DNA from: Ypsolopha sequella
Lineage: Eukaryota > Arthropoda > Insecta > Lepidoptera > Ypsolophidae
Assembly (NCBI GenBank): GCA_934047225.1
Contig: OW204000.1
Coordinates: 18,246,001-18,310,000, forward strand
Direction: 5' to 3'
DNA: 64,000 nucleotides
Below the pieces are notes generated by a model. The model made no database searches and was not told the DNA's origin. It saw only the letters and a list, made by a program, of their open reading frames with translations. The stretch's first letter is position 1, and the number at the start of each line of letters is the position of its first letter. A program made the translations under genes and the position numbers. Positions 57,201 to 64,000 of the stretch are shown here, piece after piece.

Positions 57201-57374
57201 TCTATCCACTAAGGAACCCGGGTGTGTACAATATGAACAGACCTTATAGTACTTGTTGAAGGTCTGCTGTGACATCTCAGCAGCAGTATAGAAGGTGGCG
57301 TAGACCGCAGTGTTGGTGAGCAGAGGTCTCCGCTTGAGTGCTGACCGGCCCCAGCCCAGCAGGCGGCTGACCAT
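45284..57374 (-). CDS. Mpv17/PMP22-family protein, four coding exons
   Basis: Exons on the minus strand: 57374-57243, 49007-48922, 47010-46898 and 45516-45284. GT-AG junctions and phases give 188 codons (187 aa). It starts MVSRLLGWGRSALKRRPLLT. Diagnostic segments follow: YAPTLYFWYKFLDRKF, ATKVAADQFFMTPILLAAFY, and the C-terminal block WIPGQTINFSLIPPHLRVVY then VSFLWINVLCFLKREK. The WxPxQxxNF..P..RV.....W pattern defines the Mpv17/PMP22 family of four-helix membrane proteins of the mitochondrial inner membrane or peroxisome, proposed to be channels. The length is typical (about 180-200 aa). An acceptor (T-run, then ACCAG) 14 nt upstream of the ATG shows that a non-coding 5' exon exists. Introns hold the DIRS element, a tRNA-Leu gene and many MITEs. 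Confidence 0.88.
45790..45924. mobile_element. Fold-back MITE (GTGTTACTACAAAACGGTG ends)
   Basis: Nearly perfect ~55-bp arms: GTGTTACTACAAAACGGTGT through ACAGTGTTTAAATCTG, with the complement to 45924. Confidence 0.8.
46216..46335. mobile_element. Short MITE with TACAGTCAAGA ends
   Basis: TACAGTCAAGATCACAACAAG and the near complement ending GACTGTA. TA at both ends suggests Tc1/mariner targeting. Confidence 0.65.
47105..47375 (+). repeat. Retroposon-like 3' segment
   Basis: CTGAAAATCAGCGCGGTGGC, CACTACCACAGCACTT and an end GCTGTGGAATTGAAATAAAG also occur at 16574-16765. The AATAAA-type tail suggests a LINE or SINE 3' region. Confidence 0.55.
48020..48187. mobile_element. TTAA-family TIR element, right-half fragment
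   Basis: Matches the right part of 44182-44574 from CAATTTACAGAAACCAATTGG to CACAATCCGGCTGCGAAAC; the terminal CGCTCTTAA is lost. Confidence 0.6.
48690..48851. mobile_element. Fold-back MITE (AGCCGATTCTGAAGGC), copy 2
   Basis: Same family as 38540-38702; ends AAGCCAATTCTGAAGGC and GCCTTCAGAATCGGCTT. It lies 70 bp from exon 2 of the Mpv17-like gene. Confidence 0.75.
49190..49600 (-). repeat. Dispersed ~370-bp repeat, copy 3
   Basis: Inverted and diverged relative to 20940 and 29690; it shares ATTTTGATAGCTATTTTAGT, CTGAATCCGCCCCTCTCGCA and the T-rich spacer between them. A second short fragment occurs at 48535-48625. Confidence 0.5.
49859..49940 (+). tRNA. tRNA-Leu (anticodon AAG)
   Basis: 82 bp with acceptor arms GGTAGCG and CGCTGCC, A box TGGCCGAGCGG, a 5-bp anticodon stem CTGGT/ACCAG enclosing loop TTAAGGC (anticodon AAG), a variable arm TCTCTTCGGAG typical of class II tRNAs, and B box GGTTCGAATCC. 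CCA is not encoded beyond the discriminator A. A TTTTT terminator follows at 49946. No intron. It is on the strand opposite to the Mpv17-like gene, in its first coding intron. Confidence 0.95.
50719..50895 (-). repeat. LINE 3'-tail fragment
   Basis: The minus strand has TTAGCTGGAAGAAATCTCAT followed by TTGAGATAAGCACGGCTTTA, matching the GGCTGGAAGAAATCG..AAGTCCGCCTTTG 3' block of 37919-37960. It ends in an AT-rich tail with AAGAT repeats near 50700-50745. Confidence 0.5.
51013..51168. repeat. DIRS left inverted terminal repeat
   Basis: About 155 bp from CGTTACATCCGAAGAG to CTCTGCTGTCATT, identical to the complement of 55659-55813 by inspection. Confidence 0.9.
51259..51376. repeat. DIRS internal complementary region
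   Basis: The first ~72 bp complement the left outer end (AAATCTCTTCGGATGTAACG through TTTGTTTAACCATTAA). The following ~47 bp complement the right outer end (TTATACTTCGCCGTTACATC through TTCACTAGGTAG). This junction template is diagnostic of DIRS1-like elements. Confidence 0.92.
51600..52350 (-). pseudogene. DIRS tyrosine recombinase, frameshifted
   Basis: Three frames together show the recombinase signatures. STGQRAQMLSLITL carries the first Arg (about 52085), SAHSTRHASTSAARR carries the H-x-x-R box (about 51730), AGWTDSS follows, and KFYNRP carries the candidate catalytic Tyr (51624-51626). Shifts occur at a run of A (51840-51848) and near 51685. Family members join circular element DNA to chromosomal targets. 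It is inactive as read, unless the homopolymer shift is an assembly error. Confidence 0.8.
52427..54072 (-). pseudogene. DIRS reverse transcriptase-RNase H, frameshifted
   Basis: RT begins in the frame 54072-53590 with YLSRFFLTPKSDGSFRFILN and AKLDLKDAY. A one-base shift near 53603 moves to the frame with QCLPFGLCSTPYIFTK and the SLDDIL active-site box (YxDD variant). A TAA near 53264 and another shift near 53180 precede the frame 53140-52427. That frame holds RNase H: SLEIFSDASLTGWGI, NFLELKAAFIGL, IDNMVAISYINR, and the DIRS-typical FGQPDIDLFASRLNTK. RT-RH copies the element RNA. One stop and two shifts disable this copy. Confidence 0.85.
54042..54934 (-). pseudogene. DIRS gag-like ORF, frameshifted
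   Basis: Translation from the ATG at 54934 gives MTSNIILTKNWETRSR, a proline tract encoded by a G-rich run at 54712-54729, and a helical region ending LEKAQQQLRC. A shift near 54435 leads into the second part (LLDPHFENTLNRRKL through PPRQSHRGGRQGGSRNR, a basic, probably nucleic-acid-binding tail), which overlaps the RT frame. No zinc knuckle is present, as usual for DIRS gag. The start codon lies in a hairpin (54930-54948). Confidence 0.7.
54930..55203 (-). promoter_or_regulatory. Array of five equal-geometry hairpins in the DIRS leader
   Basis: Hairpins at 54930-54948, 54974-54992, 55017-55035, 55064-55082 and 55185-55203 each have a 6-bp stem and a 7-nt loop. Window-strand loops are ATCACGC, ATCACGT, ATCTCGC, ATCTCGT and ATCTCGT. 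Stem left arms are GTCATG, ATTGTG, ACTATG, ACTGTG and ACTATA, each with a perfect partner, so stem changes are compensated. Centres of the first four are 43-47 bp apart. The position between the right ITR and gag suggests a transcript leader; the function is unknown. Confidence 0.8.
55204..55658. other. DIRS leader without further recognised signals
   Basis: Between the hairpin array and the right inverted repeat. A plus-strand frame at 55127-55381 overlaps it but lies antisense to the element genes and shows no family similarity. Confidence 0.4.
55659..55813. repeat. DIRS right inverted terminal repeat
   Basis: Inverse complement of 51013-51168, followed by the unique right end GGCGAAGTATAA. 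As the 5' side of gag it is the likely promoter location. Confidence 0.9.
55993..56303 (-). repeat. Dispersed SINE-like repeat (GGGTTCCGTACC family), copy 3
   Basis: TTAGGGTTCCGTACCCAAAG to GAGTCCGACTCGCACTTGGC plus CCGG-T-run. A diverged relative (CGGAACCCTGG ... CGGAGCCCTAAAAA) follows directly to 56640. Confidence 0.75.
56740..56905 (+). repeat. tRNA-derived SINE, copy 3 (body only)
   Basis: TTTGTGCCCGAAGTACGGGG to AGATTCATGTCGTGAC matches the 3' body of the copies at 20758 and 8397, in the opposite orientation. The tRNA-like head is missing. Confidence 0.65.
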
Positions 57375-57477
57375 GGTTGGTTAGGTGTCTGGTAAAAAAA
57401 AAAAGCTACTTGTAACTGGACACCAAGGAAATTTATTACTGTGAGCTCCTGGCGCATAATCAATCTTATTTTGTGAA

Positions 57478-57680
57478 TATATATAATTATATAGGTAAAT
57501 ACACATAAAAGAAACACAATTATTGTAGCATAACATAATATAGTCCATTATTATTATTATTAATTATTACTCCAACTGATACCGGGCCCAGTGGGGCCCG
57601 AAATATGTCTTGGACTATATTATGTTATGCTACAATAATTGTGTTTCTTTTATGTGTATTTACCTATATAATTATATATA
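57478..57680. repeat. Perfect 70-bp inverted repeat upstream of the Mpv17-like gene
   Basis: Arms 57478-57547 and 57611-57680 are exact complements (70 of 70) around a 63-bp loop. The loop itself contains GGGCCC / GGGCCC. It starts about 90 bp beyond the 5' splice acceptor of the first coding exon, so it lies in the 5' UTR intron or promoter. Confidence 0.9.
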
Positions 57681-57689
57681 AAAAACAGA

Positions 57690-58383
57690 AAAACAAGCTG
57701 ATAAATTTTTCAATTTATTTTGTGAATAACTATTTGTTTCTACAATTGACACTTAGACAATGGTTTGTCTGTTTGTGTGTAGATTTGTCTGTTTGTGTGT
57801 AGTTTTTTTGTTTTTAGTAGATTAAACTACACTCAATTGGGTGTAAGGGTGTGTTTTCTTATGTAATACTAAAGCTGTTGTATTGCATTAAAGCGAAGTC
57901 ATGGCAGGTGGAGTAAATCCCTGAATATAGGAATAGGCGGCTAGGTAGACCAAATAACAGTAACAAAATTATAGAATTAAAAACTAATTGTGCGGACGCC
58001 CTACTAGTCCGACCACCGATACCATCTGCATCGATGGCATCCCGAGCCCTGCGGGCCGAAGCCCGCAGTGAGGCGTAACGTCGTCGCGTAAACGTCTTCA
58101 CTCGCCCAGATGAAGGCAGTCTGAATCTGCTGAAACTGGTCAGCTTTCCCGATCATAAAATGTATTGAGGTGAGCCGTTTTTTATATAAATCAATAACAA
58201 AATTGTTGAAAAATCCTGTGGTTTGCTGATGAAGTAAAACAGAGACCTCCTATTTATCTGCCCTTGTGTGTCCGAGAATCACCCTCAATTAATGTTTTTA
58301 AAAATAAAGTCTTCCTTCACTATTTAAAGATGCAAAATTGTTAAAATTGCAGCTCTATTTTTGTCATTCCCGAGTCATTTTTA
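57690..58383. other. Upstream flank of the Mpv17-like gene
   Basis: A GTCTGTTTGTGTGTAG duplication at 57765-57800 and a GCGGGCCGAAGCCCGC hairpin at 58049-58064. No exon recognised; the non-coding first exon should lie here but cannot be located. Confidence 0.35.
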
Positions 58384-58676
58384 GAATTACGTCCAATATT
58401 TATTTTATTATGTAATATATAAGTATTTTTTATATCTTATTTACGTATTATAAAGTATTCTTATTTTACTATGTTTATTTAGTATAAATCTCCCATTTCC
58501 CCTATTTAATTCCGAACGATTTGAGTGCTTTCTCCTAATTATATATTCTTGGCACTACCCTAAATTATCCTCAACACCTAAGGTCAACTGGAAGATAATG
58601 CTAATTAGCATTAAGTTCGCCTTTGTACTCATGTATTTTAATGTGCAATAAAGAATTTTATTATTCTTATTATTTA
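58384..58676 (+). repeat. LINE 3'-tail, 5'-truncated
   Basis: GGTCAACTGGAAGATAATGC, TTAAGTTCGCCTTTGTACTC and GTGCAATAAAG followed by TTATTATT repeats, parallel to the 3' UTR at 37919-38046. Confidence 0.6.
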
Positions 58677-59319
58677 TACCCAGCAGTGGGAAAATCGAGC
58701 TGCATTACACTCACTGACCTCTAGTAATACAAGAACTTTGATTACACAGCTCCAGTGTAAAAACCATAGACGGTATATCCTAAGTCTATGATAAAAAGCA
58801 TTAAAAACTATAATTAGGATAGTACATCATAAATATATGGTAAAAACTATTGATGCAAAAAAAACTATGTTGTCACTAGTGACCCTGAAGGAAAAGCTTA
58901 GGTACCTTATATTGAGCCTTAATGTTTAAAAATTAAGCCCCTTATTTGGGGTGTAAGGATATTCATTATTATAACTTATTTAATAAATTCAAATTTACGT
59001 CTAAATTACATTCAATTCAATTCAATGCCATTTTATCTGGCTTCCGATAATGTGGACTCCGCACATTAGTTCCGCCAATGTCAAGTCTTTTTGTTTTTTT
59101 TTTTTTTTTTTAAAGTAAAGAGACGCACAGTGATTAAATAACAATTAGGTACCTACAACTAAACGAAAATTATAATCTCATCGATCTTCCGCGAGTGCAA
59201 TAAAATAAAGATAAAAAATAAATAAAATTAAAATGCATATAGAGAAAAAAAAAAAAACAGGAAAGAACTAGAATTAGGTACCTACAGTAAATATTGCTAA
59301 TAGGATTAAGTATCCCTTT

Positions 59320-62300
59320 TTATAATTTAATATTATTTAATTTAATAAATCTACATAATAAATATACAAATGGACTGTAAACAAGGGACAATAAAAAGCT
59401 GAAGTTGACGGGGCGGGGGATTTCAGAAGGGAGAACATCATACAGAGAGAAACGAAGTTTTTGGCAATCGAAAAATATGTGGTCAACTGTACCCTCGTCT
59501 AAGCCACACTCACATAAGGAATGATCCCTTACCCTGATTTTTGCCAAGAACACAGGGGTACAAGCGTGTCCAAGTCGGAGGCGACAAACTACAGATGTAT
59601 ACAATTTATCAATGTCACGATATTTAAAGAACCACGGCCGATTTGGGATAACAGGTTGTATAGAGGCGTAATGTTTGGCCTTAGATCTCTGAGATTCATT
59701 CCAATCTTTGGACCAAGCTTTATCTAGTATATTTTTGGCCAAAGGAAGAATGTCGTGATGATAAATATGATAGTGTGAAGATTCACCTGATGAAATTGCG
59801 TTTTTGGCGTAAGCATCAACAACTTCGTTGCCTGGAATGCCACAATGTCCAGGGATCCAAGCTAAGACAATGTCAAGGTTGTGTTCCTTACATCGAAAAA
59901 GGGCTTCCCTAATCTGAAGAATTATAGGAAACCGAGATTTGGATTTAAATGGGTTAGCCATGATGGAATGGAGACAGCTCAAAGAGTCAGTAAAGATTAT
60001 CGTGTTTTTTAAGTTGTGAGAGTTGGCATATGAAATAGCTTCAAGAATTGCGGTAGCTTCTCCCGTGAAGACCGAGGTTTCAGGAGGACATTTAAAACTT
60101 AGAATAATTTTGTATCTAGGAATCCAAACCGCAGCTCCTACATTACCTTCAATCGTTAGTTTGGAAGCGTCGGTGTACATGGTTAGCCAACCTTGCCAGT
60201 CCTTTCCCAGAATATGATTAAAGGTTTTATCAGCCACTAATGAGTCTTTTTGTATTCCAAAATTCATGATAATCGATGGGTCAAAAATTAAAGCCTCGTA
60301 CGGGATGTGAAACGGGGGATTTATATTTAATTTAACAAGATGATTAGGGATGTTAGACAGACTTATAAAGCTTCTGAGAACGCATGGAAGATCGAATACA
60401 GAGTTGAAGCCTGTTTGTAAAAATAAATTATGCAGAAGTTCTAATTTGGATAAAAGAGGGTGATTTGGATTTTGGGAAATTTTAAACATGAACCTATCTG
60501 ATAAATACTGTCTCCGCAAGTGAGGAGGGGGATCGAGGCATTCCACTTGTAAAGCATTTTTCGGTGAGGATCTCATTGCTCCCAAAACGATTCTGAGGCA
60601 TTTAGCTTGAATTTTATTAATTTTTTCATGTTCAGATTTGTTACAAGGATCTAGTACAAAACTGCCATAATCCAAATGGCTACGAACTATAGCATTATAT
60701 AAAAGTTTTTGGGAGTAGGGGTGTGACCCCCACCATACCCCGGAGAGTGCACGGAGAACGTTCACTCCTTTTTCACATTTCTGAGCGACGAACGAGAAGT
60801 GGGGAACGCCAGAAAGTCTGGAGTCAAGTATTACCCCTAAAAATTTTACCTTAGTCTCAATTGGGATGAGTTTATTTTCTACTTTGATTTCTATCACAGG
60901 AATAGTCCGTTTTCTAGTGAAAATAACAGAACAACTTTTTGAGACAGAAAGAGATAAACCGTTATTCTGAAGCCAGACATTTAAATACGATAGAGCAGTA
61001 TTTAAACAACGAGATGCGACTTCCACTGAAGGATCAGACGCATATAAAGCTATATCATCAGCATATTGAAATATATTACAGAAACAGTTTACTGACTTTT
61101 CTAGATCGTATGTGTACAAGCTATACAGGATAGGGCTTAGGACTGAGCCTTGTGGGAGACCTTTCCAGATATTTCTAGGAGAAAGAAGGGAGTTGTTTAC
61201 CTTAATATGTATGGATCTATCCATGAGTAGGCTACAAATAATCTGTATCAGCTTCACGGGGATATTCAACTGTTGCAGTTTATGCCTGAGGACTGGGAGA
61301 AGAACATTATCATAAGCGGAGGATATGTCCAGGAATACCCCGACGAGGAATTCTCTTTTTTTAAAAGAAATTCGAATATCCGTTGTTAGGATACTCAGGC
61401 TATCCAGAGTACTCCTATCTTTACGAAAACCGTACTGAGATTTGGCAAGTTGTTCTCTATTCTCGACTAACCATTCGAGGCGGTTTTTAATCAAGTGCTC
61501 TAATATTTTAGCTAAACAGCAAGATAGTGCTATTGGTCTATGGGAAGAAGGGTCAGAAGGATCCTTGCCTGGTTTTAAAATAGGAAGAATAATCTGTGAA
61601 TGCCATTCCGCTGGGGTGACACCACTATCGAAAAAGTGATTAATTAAATCTAGAAAAAACAATTTAGTCGAATCTGAAGTATTGATGATAAAGGAATAAG
61701 GGATACTATCCATACCAGGAGTCGAATCAATAAGGCCGTCTAAAGCTCGTTGAAGTTCAATAAAAGAGAAAGGAGAATTCATTAAGTCCATATTTGTGTT
61801 GAGACTAGATTGATAGGGAATATTGGGGAGGGGTAGGACAGGGGGAGGAGATGGAGGACAAGAGGGGGCCAGACGATCCGCAAAAGCTTCTATCCAAGTA
61901 TCAGGGTCATTTGATGATATATTCTGTATGTTAAGAGAGCCGCGGAATCTTCTTATGTTGCGCCAGATAAGGGAAACTGGAGTACGAGGGGCAAGATTCT
62001 CACAAAAGCGGTTCCAGCCCTGCTTCTTTTTCTTGGACAGAAGTCTTTTAGTTTGAGCAGCAGCTTGTTGATATGCTAGGAAATTAGTCATTGACATATC
62101 GTTATTATAGACTTTTTCTGCACGAGTTCTTTTTTTAACCGCATCAGTGCAATCTGGATCCCACCAAGGGGGTGAAAGTTTACGACGTGAAGGGTTTTTA
62201 ATAGGAATATGGACATTAGCACAAGAAGAAAGGACATCGGCAAACTTAGAGTAATTTGAAAGGAAGTTGGAGTTAGAAGAAGAAGGAAGGGAATTAACTT

Positions 62301-63054
62301 TTACATTAACGGCAGAAGAAAAACTATCCCAGTCAGCCTTATTGAGCCGATATCTTAAGAGAGGAGAGTCATTGCTATGAGAGATAGAGAAATTAGGAAT
62401 AGAAATCAGAATAGGGAAATGATCACTACCATAGGTTAAAGGGAGAACTTTCCAGTTCAGGACCGAAGAAAGAGAAGGGGAGCAAAGGGATAGGTCAACA
62501 GCACTACCAGGGTTTTCATTGGGACGGGAACGACGAGTAGGTGTTCCGTCATTCAAGATGCACAAATTAAGGAAGTCAAACATATCTACAAGTACAATAC
62601 CAAAGGGGTCGGTTTTGTAAGACCATGAGATGTGGTGGCCGTTAAAGTCTCCCATAACAATAATAGGATTAGGAAGAGATGATATTATTGAGCAAAGCTC
62701 AGGAATAACAGATGGATTTGGATCTGCAATATAAACAGATAAGAATGACATGTTACTAAATTTAATGGCAACAGCATTTATTTCTTGACTGTGAGGGGGT
62801 ACGGGAATTTGAGAAAATGTCAAGCTGCGCCTGACAAGGATTGCAGAACCCGCGTATCCGTCGGATCTGTCATCCCTAAGACAAGAGTAACTTGGGATCC
62901 TGAATCGGGATCCAGGCATCAGCCATGTCTCCGAGACGGCAATGACAGCGGGGTTATGATTGTTTATCAAAAACAACAAATCAGATTTTTTGTTGGAGAC
63001 ACTTCTAGTGTTCCATTGGAGGAAGTGATACTCTGTTGAGGCCACTAGCGCCAT
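59320..63054 (-). CDS. LINE ORF2: APE endonuclease, reverse transcriptase, RNase H
   Basis: 1244 aa from ATG 63054. The N-terminal apurinic-type endonuclease has QWNTRSVSNK, SETWL, MGDFNGHH and GSDHFPI in its first ~230 residues. Central RT carries RPIALSCCLAKILEHLI, QYGFRKDRSTLDSL, FLDISSAYDNV, GLPQGSVLSPILYSLY and the active site YADD. RNase H follows with YTDAS, TGEATAILEAI, FTDSLS and WIPGHCGIPGNEVVDAYAK. A C-terminal finger C-x-C-x7-H-x4-C (CECGLDEGTVDHIFFDC) ends the protein. Family members nick target DNA and prime reverse transcription from the nick. No stop or frameshift is seen. ORF2 overlaps ORF1 by 50 bp, suggesting coupled or reinitiated translation. It lies upstream of the Mpv17-like gene in the same orientation. 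Confidence 0.93.
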   Translation of the reverse strand: MALVASTEYHFLQWNTRSVSNKKSDLLFLINNHNPAVIAVSETWLMPGSRFRIPSYSCLRDDRSDGYAGSAILVRRSLTFSQIPVPPHSQEINAVAIKFSNMSFLSVYIADPNPSVIPELCSIISSLPNPIIVMGDFNGHHISWSYKTDPFGIVLVDMFDFLNLCILNDGTPTRRSRPNENPGSAVDLSLCSPSLSSVLNWKVLPLTYGSDHFPILISIPNFSISHSNDSPLLRYRLNKADWDSFSSAVNVKVNSLPSSSNSNFLSNYSKFADVLSSCANVHIPIKNPSRRKLSPPWWDPDCTDAVKKRTRAEKVYNNDMSMTNFLAYQQAAAQTKRLLSKKKKQGWNRFCENLAPRTPVSLIWRNIRRFRGSLNIQNISSNDPDTWIEAFADRLAPSCPPSPPPVLPLPNIPYQSSLNTNMDLMNSPFSFIELQRALDGLIDSTPGMDSIPYSFIINTSDSTKLFFLDLINHFFDSGVTPAEWHSQIILPILKPGKDPSDPSSHRPIALSCCLAKILEHLIKNRLEWLVENREQLAKSQYGFRKDRSTLDSLSILTTDIRISFKKREFLVGVFLDISSAYDNVLLPVLRHKLQQLNIPVKLIQIICSLLMDRSIHIKVNNSLLSPRNIWKGLPQGSVLSPILYSLYTYDLEKSVNCFCNIFQYADDIALYASDPSVEVASRCLNTALSYLNVWLQNNGLSLSVSKSCSVIFTRKRTIPVIEIKVENKLIPIETKVKFLGVILDSRLSGVPHFSFVAQKCEKGVNVLRALSGVWWGSHPYSQKLLYNAIVRSHLDYGSFVLDPCNKSEHEKINKIQAKCLRIVLGAMRSSPKNALQVECLDPPPHLRRQYLSDRFMFKISQNPNHPLLSKLELLHNLFLQTGFNSVFDLPCVLRSFISLSNIPNHLVKLNINPPFHIPYEALIFDPSIIMNFGIQKDSLVADKTFNHILGKDWQGWLTMYTDASKLTIEGNVGAAVWIPRYKIILSFKCPPETSVFTGEATAILEAISYANSHNLKNTIIFTDSLSCLHSIMANPFKSKSRFPIILQIREALFRCKEHNLDIVLAWIPGHCGIPGNEVVDAYAKNAISSGESSHYHIYHHDILPLAKNILDKAWSKDWNESQRSKAKHYASIQPVIPNRPWFFKYRDIDKLYTSVVCRLRLGHACTPVFLAKIRVRDHSLCECGLDEGTVDHIFFDCQKLRFSLYDVLPSEIPRPVNFSFLLSLVYSPFVYLLCRFIKLNNIKL

Positions 63055-64000
63055 TATTATTAATTAATAGGAAAATATCGTTAAGTTTGGAGGCTACGTT
63101 GTTCGGTAATGAATCACTACATTTAGAAATTAAATTGATGAGGGTAGATATTAAAAGTTCTAGAAGATTATCATTGGAAGAAACCATGGGAGATTGAGAT
63201 AGAGCGCAGCCATTCGGTTGAGTTGATACAACGTCGGCAATAATTGCTGCGTGTGATTGTTTATCGTAACCTATACCCAAAGAGGGACGGGGACGAGGGG
63301 TAGAGAACACAGTTTTTTTGTGGGAGGAGCCAACTGCATTAGCAAATGATCTTGATGGAGAGGAAAGGGTTGAACCTGAGGAGGGAACATCTTGAGTGAG
63401 TTCTGCATATGATCTGCGAACTGTTGTAAACCTAGCAGAAGCCTCTGCATAAGAAATACTTTCTTGTGACATAACTACTTTAATATTTTTTTGACGATCT
63501 TGTTCTGGACATGTTTTGTTAGTAGTGAAGTGTTTTCCCAGGCAGTACAAGCAAGTTGCCTGTTCTTCAGACAAACAGCAACTATGACCTGTGTGGGGCT
63601 GGGCACAACGATAACATCGGGGTTTAGACCTACATTGTGTCGCAATATGACCAAACCTGCAACAGTTGAGGCATTGGATGGTGGGAAGCTGGTAAGTCAC
63701 TACAGGGAGGGAAGTGTAGAAACAGAACAATTTGTCAGGTAGAATTTGTCCTCTAAATGTTACAACAACCGATTGAGTAGGGGTCCATGTAGGAGTTCCG
63801 TCTGAAATGATTTTGCGGTTAAGCCGTCGAGCCTTAAGAATGTCTCCGCAATTCTCGGGGAGTTCCACGGAGTTCACAAATTCGTCCATTGACCATTCAA
63901 TGGGAACATTTTTAACCAAACCCATTCTAGTAATGTTATAGGATGGGATTTGAGCTTTATATTTATGTACCTTCAGGATTTCATTTAACATAAATTTATT
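63005..64000 (-). CDS. LINE ORF1 (Gag-like), 5' end outside the window
   Basis: Nucleic-acid-binding protein of the LINE. Three zinc-knuckle-like clusters occur in the middle: CLNCCRFGHIATQC, CYRCAQPHTGHSC and CLYCLGKHFTTNKTC. Upstream is a GVVNVP-like RNA-binding segment (MGLVKNVPIEWSMDEFVNSV); downstream is a serine/proline-rich tail with SYAEL and SFANAV motifs. The first in-window ATG is at 63991, but the frame stays open to the window edge, so the true start is probably outside. It ends GLNRVSLPPMEH inside ORF2. Confidence 0.88.
   Translation of the reverse strand, partial: NKFMLNEILKVHKYKAQIPSYNITRMGLVKNVPIEWSMDEFVNSVELPENCGDILKARRLNRKIISDGTPTWTPTQSVVVTFRGQILPDKLFCFYTSLPVVTYQLPTIQCLNCCRFGHIATQCRSKPRCYRCAQPHTGHSCCLSEEQATCLYCLGKHFTTNKTCPEQDRQKNIKVVMSQESISYAEASARFTTVRRSYAELTQDVPSSGSTLSSPSRSFANAVGSSHKKTVFSTPRPRPSLGIGYDKQSHAAIIADVVSTQPNGCALSQSPMVSSNDNLLELLISTLINLISKCSDSLPNNVASKLNDIFLLINNNGASGLNRVSLPPMEH

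Larger units (their letters stand above)
59094..64000 (-). mobile_element. Non-LTR retrotransposon, I/LOA-like, runs off the window
   Basis: Two overlapping ORFs and a 3' UTR ending at a probable poly-A (T-run 59094-59113 on the + strand). Both ORFs are open. The ORF2 architecture endonuclease-RT-RNase H-zinc finger excludes RTE and most Jockey elements. The 5' end lies beyond the window. Confidence 0.85.

Overview
The window looks like nuclear DNA of a moth or butterfly (Lepidoptera). It is AT-rich, its genes have short exons with canonical GT-AG introns, and it is saturated with repeats typical of lepidopteran genomes: tRNA-derived SINEs, fold-back MITEs, copia, DIRS and LINE elements. Names are by recognition of motifs; no database search was run. 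|| Host genes, left to right. (1) The last coding exon of a GH20 beta-N-acetylhexosaminidase, + strand, 1073-1254. (2) A complete five-exon MCRIP-family gene, + strand, 4919-14305, 149 aa. (3) A five-exon coiled-coil protein of unknown function, + strand, 22103-34132, 268 aa, whose middle exon joins are less certain. (4) A complete five-exon wax-ester-synthase/diacylglycerol-acyltransferase-like gene, - strand, 37120-41971, 575 aa. (5) A complete four-exon Mpv17/PMP22-family gene, - strand, 45284-57374, 187 aa. In genes 2, 4 and 5, and across the proposed joins of gene 3, exon phases sum to one uninterrupted frame. A tRNA-Leu(AAG) lies at 49859-49940 inside an Mpv17-like intron. || Mobile DNA fills most introns and spacers. 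There is an intact copia-type LTR retrotransposon (22668-29322, - strand) with 157-bp LTRs, a 5-bp target duplication, a copia-like primer site and a 1342-aa polyprotein; its 5' LTR is split by a 2.07-kb insertion. A DIRS-type tyrosine-recombinase retrotransposon (about 50960-55825) has identical inverted repeats and an internal complementary region but frameshifted genes. The 5' part of the window end carries an I/LOA-like LINE (59094 to the window end, - strand) with both ORFs open. There are also an IS630/Tc1/mariner-type transposase pseudogene, a Penelope GIY-YIG remnant, several 5'-truncated LINE tails, three SINE-type families and more than twenty fold-back or TIR elements. || Most unusual signal: in the leader of the DIRS element, between its right inverted repeat and gag, five hairpins share one geometry (6-bp stem, 7-nt loop). 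The loops are almost constant while the stems change in a compensatory way, and the gag start codon sits in the last one.
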